Positions 8,802 through 17,566 of a stretch of 64,000 nucleotides of DNA are shown here, piece after piece. Numbering within the stretch: the stretch's first letter is position 1; the number at the start of each line of letters is the position of its first letter. A model generated the notes under the pieces. The model searched no databases and was not told where the DNA came from. It saw nothing but the letters and a program-made list of their open reading frames with translations. Location: NCBI RefSeq assembly GCF_030815415.1, contig NZ_JAUSWW010000001.1, positions 3,596,001 through 3,660,000 on the forward strand. Reading direction: 5' to 3'. The position numbers and the translations under genes are program-made. This DNA comes from Streptomyces canus. Lineage in GTDB: Bacteria > Actinomycetota > Actinomycetes > Streptomycetales > Streptomycetaceae.

Positions 8802-11216
8802 TCACGCCGCCACCGGAACCTCCGACGTCGCCCCGTTCACGGCCGGCGACAACGCCAGTTCCAGGACCTGGCGGACGTCCGTCACGGCGTGGACGTCGAG
8901 CTTGTCCAGCACCTCGGCGGGGACGTCGTCCAGGTCGGGCTCGTTGCGCTTGGGGATGATGACGGTCGTGACGCCCGCCCGGTGCGCGGCCAGCAGCTTC
9001 TGCTTCACGCCGCCGATGGGCAGCACGCGGCCCGTCAGCGAGACCTCGCCCGTCATGGCGACGTCGGTCCGCACCAGCCGCCCGCTCAGCAGCGACGCCA
9101 GTGCCGTCGTCATCGTGACGCCCGCGCTCGGGCCGTCCTTCGGCACCGCGCCCGCCGGGAAGTGGATGTGCACGCCCCGGTCCTTCAGGTCGCCCACCGG
9201 CAGCTCCAGTTCGGCGCCGTGCGAGCGGAGGAAGCTCAACGCGATCTGCGCGCTCTCCTTCATCACGTCACCCAGCTGGCCCGTCAGGGTCAGACCCGCC
9301 GCACCCGTCTCCGGGTCCGCCAGGGACGCCTCCACGAAGAGCACGTCGCCGCCCGCTCCCGTCACCGCCAGGCCCGTCGCCACACCCGGCACCGCGGTAC
9401 GGCGCTCCGCCGGGTCCTGCGCCGACTCCGGCACGTGGTGCGGGCGCCCGATGAGGCCCCGCAGCTCCTCGTCCGTCACGGTGAACGGCAGCTTCCGCTC
9501 GCCCAGTTCGTGCTGGGCCGCGACCTTGCGCAGCAGCCGTGCGATGGACCGCTCCAGGGTGCGGACGCCCGCCTCACGGGTGTACTCGCCGGCGAGCTTG
9601 CGCAGGGCGCTCTCGTCCAGCGTCACCTCGTCCTTGTCGAGGCCGGCCCGCTCCAGCTGGCGCGGGAGCAGGTGGTCACGGGCGATGACGACCTTCTCGT
9701 CCTCGGTGTAGCCGTCGAGGCGGACCAGCTCCATACGGTCGAGCAGGGCCTCGGGGATGGCCTCCAGGACGTTGGCGGTGGCGAGGAAGACCACATCGCT
9801 CAGGTCCAGCTCCACCTCCAGGTAGTGGTCCCGGAAGGTGTGGTTCTGCGCGGGGTCGAGGACCTCCAGCAGGGCCGCCGCCGGGTCGCCCCGGAAGTCG
9901 GAGCCCACCTTGTCGATCTCGTCGAGCAGGACCACCGGGTTCATGGACCCGGCCTCCTTGACGGCACGGACGATCCGGCCGGGCAGCGCGCCGACGTACG
10001 TACGCCGGTGACCGCGGATCTCGGCCTCGTCCCGCACCCCGCCGAGGGCGACGCGGACGAACTTGCGGCCCATGGCGTGCGCGACGGACTCGCCCAGGGA
10101 CGTCTTGCCGACGCCGGGCGGGCCGACCAGTGCCAGGACGGCGCCGCCACGGCGGCCGCCCACCACACCCAGCCCCCGTTCGTTGCGCCGCTTGCGCACC
10201 GCGAGGTACTCGGTGATCCGTTCCTTCACGTCCTCCAGGCCCGCGTGCTCGGCGTCCAGGACCGCCTTGGCGCCCTGGATGTCGTAGGAGTCCTCGGTCC
10301 GCTCGTTCCACGGGAGTTCGAGCACCGTGTCCAGCCAGGTCCGGATCCAGGATCCCTCGGGCGACTGGTCGCTGGACCGCTCCAGCTTGTCGACCTCCTT
10401 GAGGGCCGCCTCGCGGACGTTCTCCGGCAGGTCGGCGGCCTCCACGCGGGCGCGGTAGTCGTCGGACTCCTCGCCGTCCTTCTCGCCGTTGAGGTCACGC
10501 AGTTCCTTGCGCACGGCTTCCAGCTGGCGGCGGAGCAGGAACTCGCGCTGCTGCTTGTCGACGCCTTCCTGGACGTCCTTGGCGATGGTCTCGGCGACGT
10601 CCTGCTCGGCGAGGTGGTCGCGCAGGTGCTGGGTCGCGAGCTTGAGGCGGGCCACCGGGTCGGCGGTCTCCAGCAGTTCGACCTTCTGGTCGGTGGTCAG
10701 GAAGGGCGAGTAGCCGGAGTTGTCGGCGAGCGCGGAGACGTCGTCGATGGCCTGGACGCGGTCCACGACCTGCCAGGCGCCGCGCTTGCGCAGCCAGGCG
10801 GTGGCGAGGGCCTTGTACTCCTTGACCAGTTCGGTGACATGGCCCGGCAGCGGCTCGGGCGTGGTCTCGTCGATACGGGTGCCCTCGATCCAGAGGGCGG
10901 CACCCGGCCCCGTGGTCCCGGCACCGATGCGCACCCGCCCCCGGCCGCGGATCAGCGCGCCCGGGTCGCCGTCGGCCAGCCGGCCGACCTGCTCGACGGT
11001 GCCGAGGACGCCGGTACCGGTGTAGGTGCCGTCGATGCGCGGCACCAGCAGGACCTTGGGCTTGCCCGGCTCCGACCGGGCGGCTGCCTGGGCGGCCTCC
11101 ACCGCGGCGCGTACGTCGGGATCGTTCAGGTCGAGCGGTACGACCATGCCGGGAAGCACGACCTCGTCGTCGAGCGGCAGCACGGGCAGAGTGAGCGGTG
11201 TGGACGTCGAAGCCAT
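8802..11216 (-). CDS. lon: ATP-dependent Lon protease
   Basis: An 804-residue LonA-type protease. The N-terminal substrate domain starts at LPVLPLDDEVVLPGMVVPL. The AAA+ module has Walker A GPPGVGKTSL near residue 360 and Walker B VVLLDEIDKV near residue 434. The protease domain has the Ser of PKDGPSAGVTM near residue 696 and the Lys of GGVKQKLLAA near residue 738, the Ser-Lys dyad. Lon degrades misfolded and selected regulatory proteins in the cytoplasm. The ATG at 11216 follows AAGGGGAGATC; an ATG at 11237 would add seven residues without a ribosome site. Upstream lie a HAIR-type HspR operator and a ClgR-type operator. Confidence 0.97.
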   Translation of the reverse strand: MASTSTPLTLPVLPLDDEVVLPGMVVPLDLNDPDVRAAVEAAQAAARSEPGKPKVLLVPRIDGTYTGTGVLGTVEQVGRLADGDPGALIRGRGRVRIGAGTTGPGAALWIEGTRIDETTPEPLPGHVTELVKEYKALATAWLRKRGAWQVVDRVQAIDDVSALADNSGYSPFLTTDQKVELLETADPVARLKLATQHLRDHLAEQDVAETIAKDVQEGVDKQQREFLLRRQLEAVRKELRDLNGEKDGEESDDYRARVEAADLPENVREAALKEVDKLERSSDQSPEGSWIRTWLDTVLELPWNERTEDSYDIQGAKAVLDAEHAGLEDVKERITEYLAVRKRRNERGLGVVGGRRGGAVLALVGPPGVGKTSLGESVAHAMGRKFVRVALGGVRDEAEIRGHRRTYVGALPGRIVRAVKEAGSMNPVVLLDEIDKVGSDFRGDPAAALLEVLDPAQNHTFRDHYLEVELDLSDVVFLATANVLEAIPEALLDRMELVRLDGYTEDEKVVIARDHLLPRQLERAGLDKDEVTLDESALRKLAGEYTREAGVRTLERSIARLLRKVAAQHELGERKLPFTVTDEELRGLIGRPHHVPESAQDPAERRTAVPGVATGLAVTGAGGDVLFVEASLADPETGAAGLTLTGQLGDVMKESAQIALSFLRSHGAELELPVGDLKDRGVHIHFPAGAVPKDGPSAGVTMTTALASLLSGRLVRTDVAMTGEVSLTGRVLPIGGVKQKLLAAHRAGVTTVIIPKRNEPDLDDVPAEVLDKLDVHAVTDVRQVLELALSPAVNGATSEVPVAA

Positions 11217-11237
11217 GATCTCCCCTTCGGCACTCAA

Positions 11238-11258
11238 GTTGAGCTATGCCGACTCAAT
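11238..11258. promoter_or_regulatory. HAIR-type HspR operator upstream of lon
   Basis: GTTGAGC-N7-ACTCAAT matches the HspR-binding HAIR consensus CTTGAGT-N7-ACTCAAG at 11 of 14 arm positions or better. It is 22 bases upstream of the lon start. A further ACTCAAG occurs directly beside it at 11232-11238. HspR repression of lon is known in Streptomyces. Confidence 0.85.
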
Positions 11259-11290
11259 GCACGTGAGCCGTTGATTGTTCCCCTGGGCGC

Positions 11291-11304
11291 GTTCGCTGTG
11301 AGCG
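11291..11304. promoter_or_regulatory. ClgR-type operator upstream of lon
   Basis: GTTCGCTGTGAGCG fits the GTTCGC-N5-GCG ClgR site reported for Streptomyces clp and lon promoters. It lies 75 bases upstream of the lon start and 32 bases beyond the HAIR element, as expected for an activator site. Confidence 0.75.
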
Positions 11305-11380
11305 ATCACGTCTGCCGGAATGCGTGACCAGCTACTGTAATAACCCCAGACGGCTTTCATTCATTACCGGAGGGGGTGTC

Positions 11381-12025
11381 ATGGACCGGCTCGTACGGGC
11401 ATGGGTGGACGGATGGGTGCTCTCGCGCGGGGCGGCCCCGCCGGTGGTCGAGCCGTGGGGGTGCACGATCGACGTGGGCGCGGACGGCCATGTCGCCCGG
11501 CATGTGTTCGGCGCGATCGACGGCGGAGTCGAGGAGATGGCCGTGCGCAAGGTGGCCGGGGCGGTCACCGGCGCCGGTGTGTGGCTCAAGGTCTTCCGGG
11601 ATCCGAGCGTGGTCGGCGGCTGGCTCGGCGAGGGCTGGTGGATCGACCCCGAGCCCGGCCACCTGATGACCCTCCCCCTGACCACCGCGCCCGACCGGCC
11701 GACGGTCCCCGACGGCTACCGCCTGCGCACCTGGTCCCGCGGCGGCGTCACCCGCACCATGCTCGCCGCCCCCGACGGCTCCTGGGCGGCCCGCGGCCAG
11801 CTCGCCCCGACCGGCGCGACCGCGGTCGTCGACCAGATCGAGACCTCGCCGCTGCACCGCCGCAAGGGCCTCGGCACGGTCGTCATGCACACCCTCCAGC
11901 GGGCCGCCTCGCAGCAGGGCGCCGAGCTCTGCGTCCTGGCGGGGACACCCGCGGGCCGGGGGCTGTACGAGTCGCTGGGCTGGACGGTGACCGCGCCACT
12001 GACCAGCGCGAAGTTCACCGGCTGA
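11381..12025 (+). CDS. GNAT-family N-acetyltransferase
   Basis: A 214-residue protein with a C-terminal GNAT domain. The acetyl-CoA pyrophosphate loop is HRRKGLGTVVM, and the C-terminal segment ending GRGLYESLGW is the usual last strand and helix. The N-terminal half (WLKVFRDPSVVGGWLGEGWWIDP) is a variable extension of unknown role. The ATG at 11381 follows GGAGGGGGTGTC; an earlier frame-open ATG at 11324 has no such site. Substrate is unknown. Confidence 0.88.
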   Translation: MDRLVRAWVDGWVLSRGAAPPVVEPWGCTIDVGADGHVARHVFGAIDGGVEEMAVRKVAGAVTGAGVWLKVFRDPSVVGGWLGEGWWIDPEPGHLMTLPLTTAPDRPTVPDGYRLRTWSRGGVTRTMLAAPDGSWAARGQLAPTGATAVVDQIETSPLHRRKGLGTVVMHTLQRAASQQGAELCVLAGTPAGRGLYESLGWTVTAPLTSAKFTG

Positions 12026-12078
12026 GGGCGCCGCACAAAACCGGTTGCCTCCTGTGCCGGGCGCCGTACGGTCGTGCC

Positions 12079-12876
12079 GTGACCGACACCGAGATCTTCC
12101 TCGCCGCCTACGACGACCAGATGCGCGGTGCGCCGCCCACCGCGCCCGCCGGGGTGACGTACGAGAGGGACGGCCCGCTGCTGCGGATCGTCGGACAGTT
12201 CCGGGGCTTTGTGAGCGGGCCGCGCGTACTCGGCGTCGACGGGGACGCTCTGGACGGACTCATCGCCTCGCAGCGGGACTTCTTCGCGGCGCGCGGCGAG
12301 GCCGTGGAGTGGAAGACCCGGGGCCACGACACCCCGACCGACCTCACCGAACGGCTCCGCGCGGCCGGCTTCCTGCCGGAGGACCGGGAGACGGTGCTGA
12401 TCGGGCGCGCGGCCGACATGGCCGTACGCGAGCCCGTCCTGCCGGACGGTGTGACCCTGCGGCGGGTCACGGCGGACGCCGACCTGCACCGCATCGCCGC
12501 CATGGAGTCCGTTGTCTGGGGCGAGGACCGGAGCTGGCTCGCCGACGACCTCACCGGCCGGGTCGCCGCCGCCCCCGACGAGATCGCGGTCTACGTCGCC
12601 GAAGCGGACGGCGAGGTGGTCTGCGCGGCCTGGCTGGCCTTCCGCGCGGGCACGGCGTTCGCGAGCCTGTGGGGCGGTTCCACGCTCGCCGAGTGGCGGG
12701 GGCGGGGGATCTACCGCGCCCTGGTCGCCACCCGCGCCGCCCTCGCGACCGCGCGCGGCGTCACCTATCTGCACGTGGACGCCTCCGACGACAGCGCACC
12801 CATCCTGCGCCGCCTCGGCTTCGAGCCGGTGACGACGACCACGCCGTACGTCTGGAACCCGCCCCGCACGGCCTGA
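12079..12876 (+). CDS. GNAT-family N-acetyltransferase
   Basis: A 265-residue acetyltransferase starting with GTG at 12079. A ~115-residue N-terminal region precedes a GNAT domain beginning at VTLRRVTADADLHRIAAM. The acetyl-CoA motif is EWRGRGIYRALV, with LHVDASDDSAPILRRLGFE at the C terminus. It shares the reading frame with the preceding GNAT gene's +1 frame, but the codon pattern and the GTG start separate them. The 53-base gap suggests possible co-transcription with the first GNAT gene. Substrate is unknown. Confidence 0.88.
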   Translation: MTDTEIFLAAYDDQMRGAPPTAPAGVTYERDGPLLRIVGQFRGFVSGPRVLGVDGDALDGLIASQRDFFAARGEAVEWKTRGHDTPTDLTERLRAAGFLPEDRETVLIGRAADMAVREPVLPDGVTLRRVTADADLHRIAAMESVVWGEDRSWLADDLTGRVAAAPDEIAVYVAEADGEVVCAAWLAFRAGTAFASLWGGSTLAEWRGRGIYRALVATRAALATARGVTYLHVDASDDSAPILRRLGFEPVTTTTPYVWNPPRTA

Positions 12877-12999
12877 GATGCGCTGCGATCGCCATGAGCA
12901 TGGCGGCACCGCCGCCGAACCGGCTGGGCGAGACGAGCAGCCCCTTCGCCCCGCCGGAGACCAGGTGCGGCACGCTCGCGGAGCCGGACGCGGCCGGGG

Positions 13000-13914
13000 C
13001 TATGCGGCGGTGGCCGCGCCCGGGGTCCGAGCCCGGTACCAGCGCCGGACCACCGGCCAGGTCGCCACCCCGATCGCCAGCGCGATGAGATGCCCCCACT
13101 CGGTCATCGGGTCGCTGAAGGCGAGCAGATCCTGCACCAGCATCCCCCCGTACAACCCCAGCAACGGCCACCGCAGCCACGGCGGGAGCAGCCCGGCCAG
13201 CGCGCCCGTCCCGGCGGCGACGCCGAAGCTGATGCCGTAGTCGAGGCGGTGCAGGGAGCTGTCGGGGAGGTGGCCGGCCAGGACGGCGAGGCCCACCGGG
13301 ACCTCGGTCGCGAGGGTGGCCAGGACATGGCCGAGGAGGAAGACGCCGGCCGCGCGCAGGCCGCCGATACGGCGCTCCAGCGCGGTCATGACCAGCAGGA
13401 AGCCGAGGACGTACGGCGACGCGATCCCGCCCGCGATCCACAGCGCGCTGGCCGCCAGGACGAGCAGGGGCGTGCGCACGAGGTGGGCCACGTCGGTGCT
13501 GGAGCCCTGGAGCAGGGCGTGGACGAGGGAGGGGTCGGCGTACTCGGTGACGAGCGAGGTGACCGCCAGGACGGCGGCGTAACCGAAGGTGAACGGCGTC
13601 CCGGTGGGGGTGGGGAACAGCCGCCACGGGCGGATCCTCGGGCGCGCCTCGGGGGCGGCCACGGCGACCGGGAGAGCGGCCGGCACGGGGACCGGCCCGC
13701 GCTGCTTCGGCAACCCGTCCAGCAGGCCCGGTACGCCGGGTGGGCAGGCGTCCGGCGAAGGATGCGCCGCCGCCTCGGAGTCCGGCACGGACGCGGGCCC
13801 TGCCCTGTCCTCAGAAGCCCGCGCGGCGACCTCGCTGCGTTCCACCGTGAGGCGCTCCTTCCGTTTCGCTCCAGCCTTCGCGCTCCGCCGCCCCGTGTCT
13901 GTGACCGGCGCCAC
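13000..13914 (-). CDS. Rhomboid-like integral membrane protein
   Basis: A 304-residue membrane protein. Residues 1-95 are charged and Pro-rich and probably cytoplasmic. Six or so hydrophobic helices follow, beginning PFTFGYAAVLAVTSLVTEYA and including SPYVLGFLLVMTALE and GVFLLGHVLATLATEVPVGL. Helix order and the segment DYGISFGVAAGTGALAGLL resemble the actinobacterial rhomboid-like fold. The canonical GxSG serine is replaced by GISFG and a partner His is unclear, so protease activity is doubtful. It is divergently oriented to the GH3 relic. Confidence 0.75.
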   Translation of the reverse strand: MAPVTDTGRRSAKAGAKRKERLTVERSEVAARASEDRAGPASVPDSEAAAHPSPDACPPGVPGLLDGLPKQRGPVPVPAALPVAVAAPEARPRIRPWRLFPTPTGTPFTFGYAAVLAVTSLVTEYADPSLVHALLQGSSTDVAHLVRTPLLVLAASALWIAGGIASPYVLGFLLVMTALERRIGGLRAAGVFLLGHVLATLATEVPVGLAVLAGHLPDSSLHRLDYGISFGVAAGTGALAGLLPPWLRWPLLGLYGGMLVQDLLAFSDPMTEWGHLIALAIGVATWPVVRRWYRARTPGAATAA

Positions 13915-13938
13915 GCGGACCCCGATTCACAGGTACTT

Positions 13939-14510
13939 CTCAAGAACCGTCCGGCAGCCCGGCCCCTTCCACGGTGGCCGCCCGCAGCAGCCGGTCCGCG
14001 CACTGACCGTCCTGACCAACCACTCCCTGCTGCCCCTCGCCGAGCGCCCCGACCTCTATGTCCAGGGCGTGAGCGGGAAGACGGCGGCGGCGTACGGCAA
14101 CGTCGTGGCGGACCCGGCCGAGGCGGACGTGGCGGTGCTGCGGCTGCGGACGCCCTTCGAGCCGCGTACCGGCGCCTTCGAGTCCTACTTCCACGCGGGT
14201 TCGCTCGCCTTCCCCGAGGACGAGCTGAAGGAGATCCTGCGGCTCCTGGGCACCGTGCCGACGCTGGTGTGCGTCAACCTCGAACGGCCCGCCGTGCTCC
14301 CGGAGATCGCCGAGCGCGCGGCCGCCCTGGTCGCCGACTTCGGCGCCTCGGACGCCGCCCTGCTCGACGTGGCCTTCGGGCGGGCGCGGGCGGAGGGCCG
14401 ACTGCCCTTCGAACTGCCGCGCTCCATGGCGGCGGTGGCGGCCGCACGGCCGGACGTTCCCGACGACACCGGACCCGGTGTTCCCGTACGGCCACGGACT
14501 GGCCCTGTAG
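13939..14510 (+). pseudogene. Relic of a GH3 beta-glucosidase C-terminal domain
   Basis: From about 13993 the frame reads as the C-terminal domain of a glycoside hydrolase family 3 beta-glucosidase: ALTVLTNHSLLPLAERP, FHAGSLAFPEDELKEIL, TLVCVNLERPAVLPEIAERAAALVADFG and LPFELPRSMAAV. The N-terminal catalytic TIM barrel with its nucleophile is absent; the neighbouring gene begins on the other strand at 13914. At 14471 one base disrupts the frame: removing it restores DPVFPYGHGLAL and a stop at 14508-14510, the normal end of these enzymes. The gene is therefore doubly broken. As it stands, the unshifted frame runs to 14521. Confidence 0.8.
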
Positions 14511-14629
14511 AGCACCCCTGACCGGCGGGGACCTGAATCCATCCCCGCCCGCCCGGGGTCCGGCCCGTGGGGGGGTCGGGCCCCGGGCAATTCCCTGTGC
14601 ACCCGCCACCGAACTGCCAGGATGGGCGG

Positions 14630-15307
14630 ATGCCCATCTCGTACGACATCCCCGAAGTCCTGGACCGTCGTGAGGGCCCGCACGGCGAGGTCGTGCTGCG
14701 CCGCCACGGTGAGTTGCTCCAGATCATCGCCAACGGGTGCTTCCTGATGGACACCTCCGACGGGCGCTCGGAGCGGCTGCTGATGGACGTGGCGCTCGAC
14801 GCGCTGGGCGGGCGGCCCGAGCCGGGTGTGCTGATCGGCGGGCTCGGGGTCGGGTTCTCGCTCGCCCATGCGGCCGCGGATCCGCGCTGGGGCCGGATCA
14901 CGGTCGTGGAGCGCGAGACGGCCGTCATCGACTGGCACCGCCACGGTCCGCTGTCCGCGCTCTCGGCGCCGGCGCTCGCCGATCCACGGACCGAGATTCT
15001 GGAAATGGATCTTGTCGCTTATGTGAATGAGACGTCGAACACGTACGACGCGCTGTGCCTGGACATCGACAACGGGCCCGACTGGACCGTCACCGAGGGC
15101 AACGACGGGCTGTACTCGGCGAGCGGACTGGCCAGCTGCGTAAGGGTGTTGAGGCCCGGCGGGGTGCTCGCCGTCTGGTCGGCGCAGCCTTCGCCGGAAT
15201 TCGAGGGATCCCTACGGAATGCCGGGTTCCAGGGGGTGCGTACCGAAGAGGTGCCGGTTGCCCGGGGCGTTCCGGACGTCGTGCACCTCGGGGTCCGACC
15301 TGGATAG
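14630..15307 (+). CDS. Spermidine-synthase-like methyltransferase-fold protein
   Basis: A 225-residue Rossmann-fold protein of the spermidine/spermine synthase class. GVLIGGLGVGFSLAHA is the nucleotide-binding glycine loop, ITVVERETAVIDW the acidic second strand, and LCLDIDNGPDWTV resembles the catalytic-site region of aminopropyltransferases. Typical spermidine synthases are nearer 280 residues with an N-terminal beta domain, so this shorter protein may act on another substrate. The ATG at 14630 was chosen because it begins the conserved MPISYDIPEVLDRREG segment. Confidence 0.78.
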   Translation: MPISYDIPEVLDRREGPHGEVVLRRHGELLQIIANGCFLMDTSDGRSERLLMDVALDALGGRPEPGVLIGGLGVGFSLAHAAADPRWGRITVVERETAVIDWHRHGPLSALSAPALADPRTEILEMDLVAYVNETSNTYDALCLDIDNGPDWTVTEGNDGLYSASGLASCVRVLRPGGVLAVWSAQPSPEFEGSLRNAGFQGVRTEEVPVARGVPDVVHLGVRPG

Positions 15308-15441
15308 CCGAGGCGTGGTGACTCCCCGTACTCTGCTTCCCTGGCGCAGATCATTCAAGCGTCAATCGCAAGCATGCGCAGGCATAAGCCAGTAAGCGGG
15401 ATCACCCCACTGATTCCGGAAAGCAACCCTTGGGGCGGGCG

Positions 15442-16178
<737 letters not shown>

Positions 16179-16182
<4 letters not shown>

Positions 16183-17285
16183 GCGGCGGTCCGTCCGGAC
16201 GGAGAGGTCCCTGGGAGCCCTGGGGCGGCGTGCGCCCGTTCTCGATCAAGACCAAGCTGGGTGCGCTCGTCGTCACCTCGGTCCTGATCACCACGGGTCT
16301 GTCGATGATCGCGGTTCGCACCAAGACGGAGCTGCGCTTCATCACGGTGTTCTCGATGATCGCCACACTGCTCATTACACAGTTCGTGGCGCATTCGCTC
16401 ACGGCTCCGCTGGACGAGATGAACGCGGTGGCCCGGTCCATCTCGCACGGCGACTACACGCGCCGGGTGCGGGAGAACCGCCGGGACGAGCTGGGCGACC
16501 TCGCCGAGACCATCAACCGGATGGCCGACGACCTGGAGGCCCAGGAGCAGCAGCGCAAGGAGCTCGTGGCGAATGTCTCCCATGAGCTGCGCACCCCCAT
16601 CGCGGGGCTGCGGGCGGTGCTGGAGAACATCGTGGACGGGGTCTCGCCCGCGGACCCCGAGACGATGCGGACGGCGCTGAAACAGACGGAGCGGCTCGGC
16701 CGGCTGGTCGAGACGCTGCTGGACCTCTCCCGCCTCGACAACGGCGTCGTACCGCTGAAGACGCGTCGCTTCGAGGTGTGGCCGTATCTGTCGGGCGTGC
16801 TGAAGGAGGCCAACATGGTCGCTTCGGCGCGTGCGGGCATCGCCTCCGGATCGGGCAGTCACACGCGTACGGACGTGCATCTGCACCTGGACGTGTCCCC
16901 GCCCGAGCTGACCGCGAACGCGGACCCGGAGCGGATCCACCAGGTCGTGGCCAACCTGATCGACAACGCGGTCAAGCACAGCCCGCCGCACGGGCGCGTG
17001 ACGGTCAAGGCCCGGCGCGGGCCGCTGTCGGACTCCCTGGAGCTGGAGGTTCTCGACGAGGGCCCCGGTATCCCGCGCTCGGAGTGGCATCGCGTCTTCG
17101 AGCGGTTCAACCGGGGGGCCGTGAACCGGCCGCACGGTCCCGGCAGCGACGGCGGCACGGGGCTCGGTCTGGCGATCGCCCGCTGGGCGGTGGATCTGCA
17201 CGGCGGCCGGATCGGAGTGGCCGAATCCGAGCGGGGTTGCCGGATTCTTGTCACCCTTCCGGGACTTCCATCTCTGCCAAGTTGA
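16179..17285 (+). CDS. Membrane sensor histidine kinase
   Basis: A 368-residue HisKA-type kinase. Two hydrophobic segments near the N terminus (LGALVVTSVLITTGLSMIAV and FITVFSMIATLLITQFVAHSL) have almost no extracytoplasmic loop between them, so the signal may be sensed within the membrane. A HAMP domain follows. The H box is VSHELRTPIAGLR with His near residue 135; the N box is LIDNAVKHSPP, the G1 box DEGPGIP and the G2 box GTGLGLAIARW. It pairs with the response regulator through a 4-base overlap. Target genes are not evident. Confidence 0.95.
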
Positions 17286-17566
17286 CGTAAAGTTCGAACC
17301 GGAGCCACAAGATCCATGTGCGTCCGCGCTGACGGACACGTGTGATCGGCCACAGGCCCGCGCCATCGGCGTCCGGGGTCCAGCTGAGCCCTTCCCATCT
17401 GAAGCGGAACCACGCTTGTTTCCCGCCATTTCTGGCCCCGAAACACGCTTTCCGATGTGACTTACACGACGATGACCTTGCCCGGCCTGAACTTCCCGGC
17501 CATGGGGGCGTAGCCTTTATTCCCGCTGTCCATCACCTTGTGAAGCGGAAGAGGGCGGTTGCCGCC
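17286..17566. other. Intergenic region upstream of kgd
   Basis: 281 bases between the kinase stop and the kgd start. A weak hairpin with 5-bp arms GTCCG/CGGAC sits at 17322-17337 and may end the two-component operon. No operator was recognised. Confidence 0.35.

Noticed and set aside
8772..11327. 851-codon open frame antisense to lon
   Set aside because: It mirrors the lon codons exactly and crosses the terminator and promoter of lon. No ribosome site or family similarity.
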